From contig JALFVM010000071.1 of NCBI GenBank assembly GCA_022787145.1, positions 1 to 56,700 on the forward strand: a stretch of DNA of 56,700 bases. The letters are read 5' to 3'. Origin of the DNA: Lachnospiraceae bacterium. Lineage in GTDB: Bacteria > Bacillota > Clostridia > Lachnospirales > Lachnospiraceae. Below are positions 42,849-51,436 of this stretch, one piece after another. The translations under genes and the position numbers were made by a program. The notes beneath the pieces are model-generated. The model saw nothing but the letters and a program-made list of their open reading frames with translations. It made no database searches and had not been told where the DNA came from. How positions within the stretch are numbered: the stretch's first letter is position 1; the number at the start of each line of letters is the position of its first letter.

Positions 42849-44033
42849 TTAGCGAGCCATAGCATAAATCTTTTCCATGTCTTTCATGTTTAACTGTTTG
42901 AACATACCGATTGTGCGTGTGTCCTCAAAGCTGCATTTGAAAGCAAGCTGGTGAATTTGTTCATCGGTAAGTTCAAGACCGAGCTCTTTTAAGTTGGTTG
43001 GCATCTGAATGGAGCGATAGAATTCCTCCATCGATTCAATTCCGCGCAGTGCAGTTGTTTCTGGAGACAATCCATCATATGGAATGTCAAATACATTCGT
43101 TGCAAACTGAGCGAAACGATCTGGATTTTCCTGATAGACATAGCGCGCCCAGCTTCCCCAGATGGCTGCAAGACCGGCACCATGTGCGACATCAAACATA
43201 CCGCCAAGTTCATGCTCAAGCTGATGACATGCCCAGTCGCCGCCTCCTGTACCGCATCCGGTCAGACCATTGTGAGAGAGGCTGCTTGCCCACATGATTT
43301 CCGCTCTTGCATTATAATTTCCAGGCTCACGCATCAGGATTCGAGCGTTGTAGATGACTGTTTGCATCAGGGATTCACTGATGCTGTCTGTCATTTCCAT
43401 AGTTTCTACATTGACAAAGTAGCGTTCCATGGTATGCATCAAAATATCCACGCAGCCGCTTTCTGTCTGATACTGAGGAAGTGTGTAGGTCAGACGTGGA
43501 TTTAAAATCGCAAATTTGCATCGGCAGAGATCGTCGTTGTAGCCTCTTTTCAGCCAGCCTTTTTCGTTCGTGATGACGGAGGAGTTACTCATTTCACTTC
43601 CGGCAGCAGCGATGGTCAGGATTGCTCCGACTGGAAAACAGGCTTTGGCGGTCGTCTTTTTGGCATACAGATCCCACACATCGATATCAGGGTTTGCAAG
43701 GCCGTATGCGATTGCCTTGCCGGAGTCGATGACACTTCCGCCTCCGACTGCGAGGATGAAATCAACGCCTTCTTTTTTACAAAGCTCGATTCCCTCGTAT
43801 ACCTTAGACAGTCTTGGATTTGGTACAACGCCTCCAAGTTCTGTGTAGGCAATACCGGCTTCGTCCAGAGAATGAAAGACTTCATCCAGAAGACCGGATT
43901 TGCGTGCACTCTGTCCGCCGTAGTGTACCAGAACCTTTTTACAGTGCTGTTCTTTGATCAATTCACCTGCCTGCAGGTGTGTATCTTTGCCGAAAATTAC
44001 TTTTGTTGGTGTATAAAATTCAAAATTTCTCAT
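42849..44033 (-). CDS. Iron-containing alcohol (butanol) dehydrogenase
   Basis: 394 residues of the group III iron-dependent alcohol dehydrogenases, close to NADPH-dependent butanol dehydrogenase BdhA/YqhD. VGGGSVIDSGKAIAYG (about 96-111) binds NAD(P)H. The metal ligands are expected in the D-x3-H pattern CVDILMHTMERY and in GMFDVAHGAGLA. It reduces aldehydes to alcohols to recycle reduced cofactor in fermentation. GAGG lies 9 bases before the ATG at 44033. Its promoter in the 44034-44193 stretch is not clear. Confidence 0.93.
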   Translation of the reverse strand: MRNFEFYTPTKVIFGKDTHLQAGELIKEQHCKKVLVHYGGQSARKSGLLDEVFHSLDEAGIAYTELGGVVPNPRLSKVYEGIELCKKEGVDFILAVGGGSVIDSGKAIAYGLANPDIDVWDLYAKKTTAKACFPVGAILTIAAAGSEMSNSSVITNEKGWLKRGYNDDLCRCKFAILNPRLTYTLPQYQTESGCVDILMHTMERYFVNVETMEMTDSISESLMQTVIYNARILMREPGNYNARAEIMWASSLSHNGLTGCGTGGGDWACHQLEHELGGMFDVAHGAGLAAIWGSWARYVYQENPDRFAQFATNVFDIPYDGLSPETTALRGIESMEEFYRSIQMPTNLKELGLELTDEQIHQLAFKCSFEDTRTIGMFKQLNMKDMEKIYAMAR

Positions 44034-44193
44034 AGATCGTGCCTCACATTTTTATTCATATTTTTCGGTATCTGTAAAGTTTTTAGACAAATACACTTTC
44101 TTATATATTAAAGCAAAGGAAGGTATTTCGTCCAGTTTTTTCAAAAAATTCTCACAAAATATTTTTGAGAGACGGACAAATGTATTTCTATGG

Positions 44194-44222
44194 TTGACAG
44201 ATAGGGATTTTATGGATATAAT
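44194..44222 (+). promoter_or_regulatory. glyA promoter, -10 box completed by the inserted repeat
   Basis: The 436-bp gap 44034-44469 holds an AT-rich stretch without a gene, this promoter, and repeat copy C. TTGACA (44194-44199), 17 bp, TATAAT (44217-44222) is a consensus promoter reading toward glyA. The last bases of the -10 box belong to the end of copy C. TATAA also flanks the other side of the element and is followed by TGAG, so the ancestral sequence without the element is again a consensus promoter. Confidence 0.85.
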
Positions 44223-44404
44223 GATTTAGGTGTCAAAACCTTGATTACGGATTGTTTCGTGCTACGCACTTTCACAATCCTGCCCCGCATTCGCAATCTA
44301 TGGGGCCCCGCCCCACTTCTTGCTCATGTGGGGCGTGTCAATGAGGTATACCTCTACTTACATGCAAGCATGACGTGTAGAATACCTTTTGACACTGTAA
44401 TCAT
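44221..44404 (+). repeat. Structured intergenic element, copy C (184 bp), in the glyA leader
   Basis: Same orientation on the plus strand as copy A, with the same ends and hairpins. A few substitutions weaken one stem (CTCTAC against GTGTAG). Flanked by TATAA on both sides of the TGATT...AATCA core. Unlike copies A and B it lies upstream of a gene, in the opposite orientation relative to the transcript, and should be transcribed as the glyA 5' untranslated region. Confidence 0.9.
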
Positions 44405-44469
44405 ATAATGAGTATCAGACTGAATAACGGTAAAAAATAAAAGAGAGAAAAGGAACCAAGGAGGAAATC

Positions 44470-45708
44470 ATGTATTCAATCGAGGATATTTCAAATGTAG
44501 ATCCACAAATCGCAAGTTTAATCGAGGCAGAGGTAGAACGTCAAAATTCACATATTGAGTTAATTGCATCTGAAAACTGGGTAAGCAAAGCAGTGATGTC
44601 TGCGATGGGAAGTGCCTTGACAAATAAATATGCAGAAGGATATCCGGGCAAACGTTTTTATGGCGGATGTTCCTGTGTAGATGGAGTGGAGTCACTGGCA
44701 ATTGAAAGAGCAAAAGAATTATTCGGATGTACGTACGCCAATGTACAGCCACATTCCGGTGCACAGGCAAACATGGCAGTGTTCTTTGCATTGCTTCAGC
44801 CGGGAGACACTGTTTTAGGTATGGATCTTGCTCATGGCGGTCATCTGACACATGGAAGTCCGGCGAACATGTCCGGTATGTATTTTAAAGCTGTTTCTTA
44901 TCACACAGATGACAACGGTTTTATCGATTACGATAATGTAGCAGAGATGGCACGTAAGCATCGTCCGAAACTGATTGTTGCAGGCGCCAGTGCTTATGGA
45001 CGAATCATTGATTTTAAGAGATTCCGTGAAATTGCAGATGAGGTTGGGGCATATCTGATGGTAGATATCGCGCATATTGCCGGTCTGGTTGCAGGAGGAC
45101 AGCATCCAAGTCCAATTCCATATGCACATGTCGTGACAACAACGACACATAAGACATTAAGAGGACCGAGAGGCGGTCTGATTCTTTCCAGTGCAGAATT
45201 TGCCAAAGAACACAAATTCAACAAGGCAGTATTCCCGGGTATTCAGGGTGGTCCGCTGATGCATGTAATCGCAGCGAAAGCTGTTTGCTTCCAGGAAGCA
45301 CTTCAGCCTGAATTCAAGGTATATGCAGAGAACATCGTAAAGAACGCAAAAGCACTTTGCAAAGGTCTTATGGATCGCGGTGTCAACATTGTTTCCGGAG
45401 GAACAGACAATCATCTGATGCTGGTAGATCTTGTTTCACGTGGACTGACAGGAAAAGAAGTAGAGAATCTTCTTGATGAAGCAAATATTACCTGCAATAA
45501 GAATGCGATTCCAAATGATCCGCAGTCTCCGATGGTTACAAGCGGTATCCGCCTTGGTACAGCAGCCGTTACTTCCCGCGGCATGAACGAAGAAGATATG
45601 GATCAGATTGCGGAGGCAATTGCACTGATGCTGGATGACAAAAATAACAAAGAGAAAGCAAAAGCGATTGTAAAAGGACTGACAGATAAATATCCGTTAG
45701 ATGCCTGA
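44470..45708 (+). CDS. glyA: Serine hydroxymethyltransferase
   Basis: 412 residues. This PLP enzyme converts serine and tetrahydrofolate to glycine and 5,10-methylene-THF. The Schiff-base Lys is K228 in [23 protein letters not shown] near the start and [13 protein letters not shown] are the usual substrate and THF blocks. AAGGAGG eight bases before the ATG gives a strong ribosome site. Its leader contains repeat copy C. No glycine riboswitch was seen. Confidence 0.98.
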   Translation: MYSIEDISNVDPQIASLIEAEVERQNSHIELIASENWVSKAVMSAMGSALTNKYAEGYPGKRFYGGCSCVDGVESLAIERAKELFGCTYANVQPHSGAQANMAVFFALLQPGDTVLGMDLAHGGHLTHGSPANMSGMYFKAVSYHTDDNGFIDYDNVAEMARKHRPKLIVAGASAYGRIIDFKRFREIADEVGAYLMVDIAHIAGLVAGGQHPSPIPYAHVVTTTTHKTLRGPRGGLILSSAEFAKEHKFNKAVFPGIQGGPLMHVIAAKAVCFQEALQPEFKVYAENIVKNAKALCKGLMDRGVNIVSGGTDNHLMLVDLVSRGLTGKEVENLLDEANITCNKNAIPNDPQSPMVTSGIRLGTAAVTSRGMNEEDMDQIAEAIALMLDDKNNKEKAKAIVKGLTDKYPLDA

Positions 45709-45834
45709 TTTTAAATAACAATGATTGACCAATTTAAAATAGTCTCCTGATAGTTTGGATGGTTCCTGCAGTAATTCCTATGGTTTACCGCAAGAGCCAT
45801 CTTGGCGTTTGGGGATTTTGGAGGTTATATAAGG

Positions 45835-47496
45835 ATGAAAATTTTATTGGGAGCAGTCAATGCCAAATATATTCATTCAAATCTGGCTGTGTACAGTCTT
45901 CGGGCGAGTGCAGGAGCATATCGCAAGGATATTTTGCTGAAAGAGTATACGATCAACCAGCAGGAGGATGAAATTTTAAAGGATATCTGGAAAAAACAGC
46001 CAGATCTCATTTGCTTCTCCTGTTATATCTGGAATATTTCTTTTGTAAAAGAAATCATACATGATGTTCATAAGCTCTTTCCTCAAGTTCCAATCTGGGT
46101 GGGCGGACCGGAAGTCTCTTATGATGCAGTTGCTTTTTTGGAAGAAAATCCACAGGTGACAGGCGTGATGAAGGGCGAGGGAGAGGCAACCTTTTGTGAT
46201 GTTCTTTCCTATTATTATGGAGTTGGGCAGTATTCTTCTTTGGCAGACATTCCTGGAATTGCGCTTCGACAAAAGACAGAAATTGTGGATAATCCTTGGA
46301 GAGAAGTTCTGGATTTAAGCACACTGCCGTTTCCTTATGAGGATATGGATGGATTTGATCATAAGATTATTTATTACGAAAGCAGCCGCGGTTGTCCATT
46401 TTCCTGCAGCTATTGTCTTTCTTCTGTGGATAAAAAACTTCGTTTTCGCGACACGGAGCTTGTAAAAAAGGAGTTGCAGTTTTTTATTGACCGGAAGGTT
46501 CCACAGGTAAAGTTTGTGGATCGTACGTTTAACTGTTCGCACAGACATGCAATGGAAATCTGGAGCTATATCAAGGAACACGATTTGGGAATCACGAATT
46601 TTCATTTTGAGGTAGCTGCAGATCTTCTGAGCGATGAGCAGTTGGAGTTGATTGCCACGATGCGTCCGGGGCTGATTCAGCTTGAGATTGGAGTACAGTC
46701 GACCAATCCGCAGACGATCGAGGCAATTCACCGCAAAATGAATTTTTCCAAAGTGTCTGCCTGTGTCAGAAAAGTGCAGGAGGGAAGAAATATCCATCAG
46801 CATCTGGATTTGATTGCAGGACTTCCCTATGAAGATTATGAGAGCTTTCGCCGGTCATTCAATGAAGTCTATGACCTGGAGCCGGAACAGTTACAGCTTG
46901 GCTTTCTGAAAGTTTTGAAGGGCTCTTATATGTATGAAATGACAGAAAGCTATGAGTGCCGCTATAAAGAGAAAGAACCGTATGAGGTTTTATCGACAAA
47001 ATGGCTGCCTTATGGAGATATTTTGAAGTTAAAACAGGTGGAAAGTATGGTGGAAGTGTACTATAATAGTAGACAGTTCTCCCACACCCTGCCGTTTCTT
47101 GTAGAAAAGTTTTCATGTGCATTTGATTTTTATCAAAGTCTCGGAGCTTTCTATGAGGAAAAAGGATACGAGGAAATCTCTCATTCCAGAATGCGGCGTT
47201 ATGAAATTCTGTTGGAATTTTTAAAAGAAAAAACAAAGATTTCTCTGGAAGAAGTGCAAAAGCTTCTTACGATTGATCTGTATGAGAGGGAGAACTTAAA
47301 GAGCCGTCCGGCCTGGATGTCCGATCAGCGCCCGTATCAGCAGGCAATCCGAGAACACATCCGTCTGCATCATCTGCCGAAAACGGCGCATATCGAAGTC
47401 TTTTCGCAGGAGACTCTTTTATTTGACTATGAAAAACGTGACCCTCTGACCAATAATACGAGGGGAATAAAAATTGATCTGTTTGGTACAGAATAG
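45835..47496 (+). CDS. B12-binding radical SAM protein with DUF4080 tail
   Basis: 553 residues from the ATG at 45835 (MKILLGAVNAKYIHS), with GGAGG ten bases before. The N-terminal half (about 1-135) is a B12-binding-like Rossmann domain (IWVGGPEVSYD, MKGEGEATF). A radical-SAM core follows with SRGCPFSCSYCLSS (CX3CX2C), then a DUF4080 C-terminal region. B12/radical SAM proteins often methylate or rearrange unreactive carbons; this subfamily has no assigned substrate. A weak promoter (TTGACC near 45725) may serve it. Downstream are a 39-residue peptide and an AIR-synthase-like gene. Confidence 0.9.
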   Translation: MKILLGAVNAKYIHSNLAVYSLRASAGAYRKDILLKEYTINQQEDEILKDIWKKQPDLICFSCYIWNISFVKEIIHDVHKLFPQVPIWVGGPEVSYDAVAFLEENPQVTGVMKGEGEATFCDVLSYYYGVGQYSSLADIPGIALRQKTEIVDNPWREVLDLSTLPFPYEDMDGFDHKIIYYESSRGCPFSCSYCLSSVDKKLRFRDTELVKKELQFFIDRKVPQVKFVDRTFNCSHRHAMEIWSYIKEHDLGITNFHFEVAADLLSDEQLELIATMRPGLIQLEIGVQSTNPQTIEAIHRKMNFSKVSACVRKVQEGRNIHQHLDLIAGLPYEDYESFRRSFNEVYDLEPEQLQLGFLKVLKGSYMYEMTESYECRYKEKEPYEVLSTKWLPYGDILKLKQVESMVEVYYNSRQFSHTLPFLVEKFSCAFDFYQSLGAFYEEKGYEEISHSRMRRYEILLEFLKEKTKISLEEVQKLLTIDLYERENLKSRPAWMSDQRPYQQAIREHIRLHHLPKTAHIEVFSQETLLFDYEKRDPLTNNTRGIKIDLFGTE

Positions 47497-47511
47497 AAAC
47501 GGGGTGAAAAT

Positions 47512-47631
47512 ATGGCTGGAGGAATCTGGGATCCAAGAAAAAGAAGAAAGATGGTTGCAGTTGTAGCGATTATCCTGATTGCCGCTATGGTAATTCCTAC
47601 GGTGATGTCTCTGATGATTGGATGGTTTTAA
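47512..47631 (+). CDS. 39-residue single-span membrane peptide
   Basis: The reading frame starts MAGGIWDPRKRRKMVAVVAI and ends in TAA at 47629-47631. GGGGTG lies five bases before the ATG. Two thirds is one hydrophobic helix (about 14-37) after a basic stretch (RKRRK), so it is a small inner-membrane protein with its N-terminus inside. It resembles in layout the tiny conserved membrane peptides (DUF4044-like) of Firmicutes. Its place 15 bp after the radical SAM gene argues that it is real. Confidence 0.7.
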   Translation: MAGGIWDPRKRRKMVAVVAIILIAAMVIPTVMSLMIGWF

Positions 47632-47647
47632 GCAGGTGATTTGTCAG

Positions 47648-47660
47648 CTTGTTAGAACAC
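47648..47660. repeat. Partial copy (R3) of the short intergenic repeat
   Basis: CTTGTTAGAACAC matches 12 of 13 bases of the CTTGTCAGAACAC core in copy R2. It lies between the 39-residue gene and the AIR-synthase-like gene. Confidence 0.4.
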
Positions 47661-47695
47661 TGGTATTTGAGAGAAAGAAAGGAATTGCAAAATTC

Positions 47696-48679
47696 ATGAA
47701 AATTGGAAAATTACCGGAGCAGGTATTGGTTCGCTCTGTATTGAAGGAAATTCGCCATCGCCGTCCTGAGGTACTGATGGGGCCGGCTGTGGGACAGGAT
47801 TGTGCCGTCATTCAGCTCGGTGAGGATGAAGTCTTTGTGATGTCTACGGATCCGATTACCGGTACTGTGAAGGATATCGGAAGCCACAGTATTCACATTA
47901 CCGCCAATGACCTTGCTGCCTCCGGGGCAGAACCGGTGGGTGTGATGTTGACCGTGCTTTTGCCGGAAAACGTGAGAGAAATTGCACTGCGAACAATGAT
48001 GCAGGATGTAGAGCGTACCTGCAAAGAACTGAATATGGAGGTTCTTGGAGGACACACGGAGATTACATCAGTTGTCAGCCAGCCGGTTATCACGGTGACT
48101 GGTGTTGGAAAAGTAAAAAAGGATCAGGTGCTTCTGACGAATCATATGAAGTCTGGCCATGATATCGTTGTGACAAAGTGGATTGCTTTGGAGGGAACGA
48201 CAATCATTGCAAAGGAAAAGGAAGCACAGCTTCTGAACGTATTTCGTGAGAGCTTTGTAAAGGAAGCACAGAGGTTTGACCAGTATCTCTCTGTTGTTCC
48301 GGAGAGCCGCATCGCTGTGAAATGTGGTGTCAGTGCCATGCATGATATTACAGAGGGAGGAATCTTTGGAGCACTCTGGGAGCTGGCAGAAGGAGCTGGC
48401 TGTGGACTGGATATTGATCTGAAAAGCATTCCGATTCGTCAGGAATCGGTGGAAGTATGTGAGCAGTTTGGCGTTAATCCTTATCTTCTTATGTCAAGCG
48501 GTTCCATGTTGATTGCGACAGAAGATGGACCCAAATTGGTACGTGCACTCGCGGCGGAAGGGATTCACAGTGCTATCATTGGCAGGGCAACGGATGGAAA
48601 TGACCGGATTCTTCGAAATGGTGACGAAATCCGTTATCTGGATCGTCCGCAGAGTGACGAGCTGTATAAAGTTGTGTAA
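47696..48679 (+). CDS. AIR-synthase-family protein (HypE/ThiL/SelD-like), substrate unknown
   Basis: 327 residues from the ATG at 47696 (MKIGKLPEQVL). A longer reading from 47618 overlaps the small membrane gene. GPAVGQDCAVIQL (about 29-41) and STDPITGT resemble the ATP/metal loops of the PurM-HypE-ThiL-SelD superfamily, where GxDAA-type Asp residues bind Mg-ATP. HDITEGGIFGALWELAE is the C-terminal domain signature. Length fits HypE (about 330), but no hyp genes are nearby and the C-terminal PRIC cysteine of HypE is missing. It therefore phosphorylates or dehydrates some other substrate. Confidence 0.85.
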   Translation: MKIGKLPEQVLVRSVLKEIRHRRPEVLMGPAVGQDCAVIQLGEDEVFVMSTDPITGTVKDIGSHSIHITANDLAASGAEPVGVMLTVLLPENVREIALRTMMQDVERTCKELNMEVLGGHTEITSVVSQPVITVTGVGKVKKDQVLLTNHMKSGHDIVVTKWIALEGTTIIAKEKEAQLLNVFRESFVKEAQRFDQYLSVVPESRIAVKCGVSAMHDITEGGIFGALWELAEGAGCGLDIDLKSIPIRQESVEVCEQFGVNPYLLMSSGSMLIATEDGPKLVRALAAEGIHSAIIGRATDGNDRILRNGDEIRYLDRPQSDELYKVV

Positions 48680-48772
48680 AGAAAAGAGAAAGAATGATAG
48701 GACAGCAGTTCAGGAAAATGCAGTATTCTTTGTATGCATAAGTTGGTGGAACTGCGATAAAGAAGGGATAAA

Positions 48773-49273
48773 ATGGCAAGATTAAATATTGTACTTCATG
48801 AGCCGGAGATCCCGGCAAACACTGGAAATATCGGACGCACTTGTGTGGCAACCGGTACGCGTCTGCATTTGATTGAGCCGCTTGGATTTCGCCTGAATGA
48901 GAAGGCAATCAAGAGAGCCGGCATGGATTACTGGAACGATCTTGATGTGACAACCTACCTCGATTACGAGGATTTTCTGGCAAAAAATCCAGGGGCAAAG
49001 ATTTATTATGCGACGACGAAGGCACCGCAGACATACACAGATGTGAAATTTGAGGAAGATGCTTACATTATGTTTGGCAAAGAAAGTGCAGGAATTCCGG
49101 AGGAAATTCTGCTGAAAAATCAGGCGACAGCCATTCGAATTCCGATGATCGGAGAGATCCGCTCCTTAAATCTCAGCAATTCTGTGGCAATCGTTCTGTA
49201 TGAGGCACTCAGGCAGCATAATTTCGACCATATGCGTCTGGAAGGCCATCTGACAAAATATGACTGGAAGTAA
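48773..49273 (+). CDS. trmL: tRNA (cytidine/uridine-34-2'-O)-methyltransferase TrmL
   Basis: 166 residues of the SPOUT family. Motif 1 is EIPANTGNIGRTCVATG, motif 2 FGKESAGIPEEIL and motif 3 IPMIGEIRSLNLSNSVAIVL, which form the deep-knot SAM site. The lack of an extra RNA-binding domain fits TrmL, which methylates the wobble ribose of tRNA-Leu. AGAAGGGATAAA precedes the ATG. A terminator follows at once. Confidence 0.94.
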   Translation: MARLNIVLHEPEIPANTGNIGRTCVATGTRLHLIEPLGFRLNEKAIKRAGMDYWNDLDVTTYLDYEDFLAKNPGAKIYYATTKAPQTYTDVKFEEDAYIMFGKESAGIPEEILLKNQATAIRIPMIGEIRSLNLSNSVAIVLYEALRQHNFDHMRLEGHLTKYDWK

Positions 49274-49274
49274 A

Positions 49275-49300
49275 AAAAGGGGCTCTTTTGGCCCCTTTTG
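49275..49300. terminator. Bidirectional terminator between trmL and the histidine kinase gene
   Basis: AAAAGGGGC (49275-49283) pairs with GCCCCTTTT (49291-49299). It separates two converging transcripts. Confidence 0.88.
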
Positions 49301-49309
49301 TGATACACG

Positions 49310-50722
49310 CTATTCTTTTGCTCGTTCCAGAGTAAAGATAAATTCGGTTCCGACACCTTCTGTGCTGATAACATTGATATTTTGGTGATGAGAATTGATG
49401 ATCTCCTTTACAATTGCAAGGCCAAGTCCGGTACCCTTGCGGTCTTTTCCTCTCGAGGAATCAATTTTGTAAAAACGGTCCCAGATTTTTGGCAGATTTT
49501 CTTTGGAAATTCCGCAGCCCTTATCTTTGACAGATACAAAAATCCGTTCATTTTTTAAGGTCGTCTCGATGGTGATCGTAGAGCTGGTCGAACTGAATTT
49601 GATTGCATTGTCAATGAGGTTGTACAGTACCTGCTGGATCTGCTCCATATCTGCATAGACATTCAGCTGCTCGCCGGTCAGAATCAGTTCAATGGAAATG
49701 GTTTTGCTGCGGCAGGTTCCCTCAAAAGTAGCAATGGTATTTTTGATAACTTTGTTGATGTCAAAGTTTCGAAAGTTCATAACTCTTGTTGTTTTATCGA
49801 GATGATTCAAAGTCAGAAGACTTTTGGTCAGTTTTTCCAGTCGTTCCGTTTCGTTGATGATGATATTGATGTAGCGTCCCTGCATCTCATAGGGAATCGT
49901 TCCGTCCTCAATGGCTACCAGATATCCCTTGATGGAAGTCAGCGGGGAACGAAAGTCGTGAGAGATATTTGCAATGAAATTGCGTTGTGTCTCTGCTGTA
50001 TGTGCCAGCTCATCCGACATATAATTCAATGAGGCGGCCAGATAGCCCATCTCGTCATGAGTTTGAATCGGAATTTTATAATTCAGATGACCGAGTGCAA
50101 ATTCATCGACTCCTGTGACGATTTTTTGCAAAGGCCGATAAATATTAAACGTAAAAAAGATCAGGATCAAAAGCATCAGAAGGAAAAAGACCAAAAAGGC
50201 GATATACATGACAAGTAAAATCTCTTCGCGGTCCTGGTAAATCTGTTCCATAGGGAAGTGAATGATCACATATCCTTTTACATTCATATTTGCGGTGATT
50301 GGAGCAATCACGCTCAACATATTTTTCTGAAAATTCCCATAAAATTTACCGATGCGATAGTAACTGCGCCCCCAGGCAACGGGATTAAACTGTTTCACTT
50401 TTTTAGGGGAAACGAAAGGAGTCGGCTCGTTGGTGTCGATTAAAAGCTCATTCTGGCTGTTGAGAATCCATATTTCAGATTCCTGATAAGCGGAAAGAGA
50501 CTTCAAATGTTCAAAAATAGAATCCAGGTTTGTTGCAGAAGTCTGGTAGCGAAGCGTATTGTTGGAGGCAACGGAAACGGCCTCCTGATAAATAGCTTCG
50601 CTTTTTTGCTGAATTAGTTTGTTTTCGACCATTTTTGATCCGACCGTTGCGGTAAACAAAAAACCAAGACAGCCAATGATACAGTAAACACCTACAAACT
50701 TGATGTACAGGGTCCGACGCAT
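49310..50722 (-). CDS. Two-component sensor histidine kinase
   Basis: 470 residues. Membrane helices at about 8-28 and 168-192 enclose an extracytoplasmic sensor region of about 140 residues. HAMP follows at about 193-245. The phosphoacceptor is H255 in NISHDFRSPL, and the ATPase has NLIDNAIKFS, DKGCGIS and GTGLGLAIV. The start overlaps the stop of the response regulator by one base (TGATG). The layout is of the PhoR/WalK-like class, but there is no PAS domain and the signal is unknown. Confidence 0.94.
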   Translation of the reverse strand: MRRTLYIKFVGVYCIIGCLGFLFTATVGSKMVENKLIQQKSEAIYQEAVSVASNNTLRYQTSATNLDSIFEHLKSLSAYQESEIWILNSQNELLIDTNEPTPFVSPKKVKQFNPVAWGRSYYRIGKFYGNFQKNMLSVIAPITANMNVKGYVIIHFPMEQIYQDREEILLVMYIAFLVFFLLMLLILIFFTFNIYRPLQKIVTGVDEFALGHLNYKIPIQTHDEMGYLAASLNYMSDELAHTAETQRNFIANISHDFRSPLTSIKGYLVAIEDGTIPYEMQGRYINIIINETERLEKLTKSLLTLNHLDKTTRVMNFRNFDINKVIKNTIATFEGTCRSKTISIELILTGEQLNVYADMEQIQQVLYNLIDNAIKFSSTSSTITIETTLKNERIFVSVKDKGCGISKENLPKIWDRFYKIDSSRGKDRKGTGLGLAIVKEIINSHHQNINVISTEGVGTEFIFTLERAKE

Positions 50723-51423
50723 CAGCTTTTTACCTCAAACTTATAACCGATTCCCCAGACGGTGCTTAATGACCAGCACGGATGATCCTTGATTTTTTCA
50801 CGCAGACGCTTGATGTGGACGTCTACCGTACGTGTATCGCCGATATATTCATACCCCCAGATATGGTCGAGGAGCTGCTCTCTGGTAAACACCTGATTTG
50901 GGGAAGCTGCAAGAAAATATAAAAGCTCCAGTTCCTTTGGCGGCATATCGACCTGTTTGCCCATATACTCTACTGAGTAATTGGTGAGATTGATGGAAAG
51001 GTCCGGATAGCGGACACATTTTTCAGATGAAGCAGTCGGCTGCGTCTCTTTGGCCTGAAAACGGCGAAGGACTGCTTTTGCTCTTGCAACAAGCTCTTTG
51101 GAATCAAATGGTTTTACCATATAATCGTCAGCACCAAGCTCCAGTCCAAGTACCTTATCAAACGTCTCGCCCTTTGCGGAAAGCATGATAATCGGAACAT
51201 CGGAGGTCTGTCGGATTTCTCTGCAAACCTGATATCCGTCTATACCTGGGAGCATCAGATCAAGTAAGATCAGATTTGGGCGAAATAATTTGAATTCTCT
51301 CAGAGCTTCTTCTCCGTCATTTACAATCTTTGTATCGTAGCACTCTTTGGTAAAATAGAGTGCGATCAATTCTGCGATGTTGTTGTCATCGTCTACAATC
51401 AGAACTTTTTGTTTCGCTGCCAT
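50722..51423 (-). CDS. OmpR/PhoB-family response regulator
   Basis: 233 residues. The receiver domain (1-120) has the acidic pocket DDD at 11-13, phospho-acceptor D55 in LLDLMLPG and Lys in MVKPFDS. A C-terminal winged helix (about 135-233) follows with DHIWGYEYIGDTRTVDVHIKRLREK. It pairs with the downstream kinase. It starts 13 bp after mutS2, so all three are on one transcript. Confidence 0.95.
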   Translation of the reverse strand: MAAKQKVLIVDDDNNIAELIALYFTKECYDTKIVNDGEEALREFKLFRPNLILLDLMLPGIDGYQVCREIRQTSDVPIIMLSAKGETFDKVLGLELGADDYMVKPFDSKELVARAKAVLRRFQAKETQPTASSEKCVRYPDLSINLTNYSVEYMGKQVDMPPKELELLYFLAASPNQVFTREQLLDHIWGYEYIGDTRTVDVHIKRLREKIKDHPCWSLSTVWGIGYKFEVKS

Positions 51424-51436
51424 AATTTCCCTCCTT

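Noticed and set aside
44034..44469. A glycine or THF riboswitch ahead of glyA
   Set aside because: No conserved glycine or THF aptamer words were seen. The structured sequence there is copy C of the dispersed element.
47618..47695. N-terminal extension of the AIR-synthase-like protein
   Set aside because: It overlaps the 39-residue membrane gene, lacks a ribosome site, and the family homology begins at the ATG at 47696.
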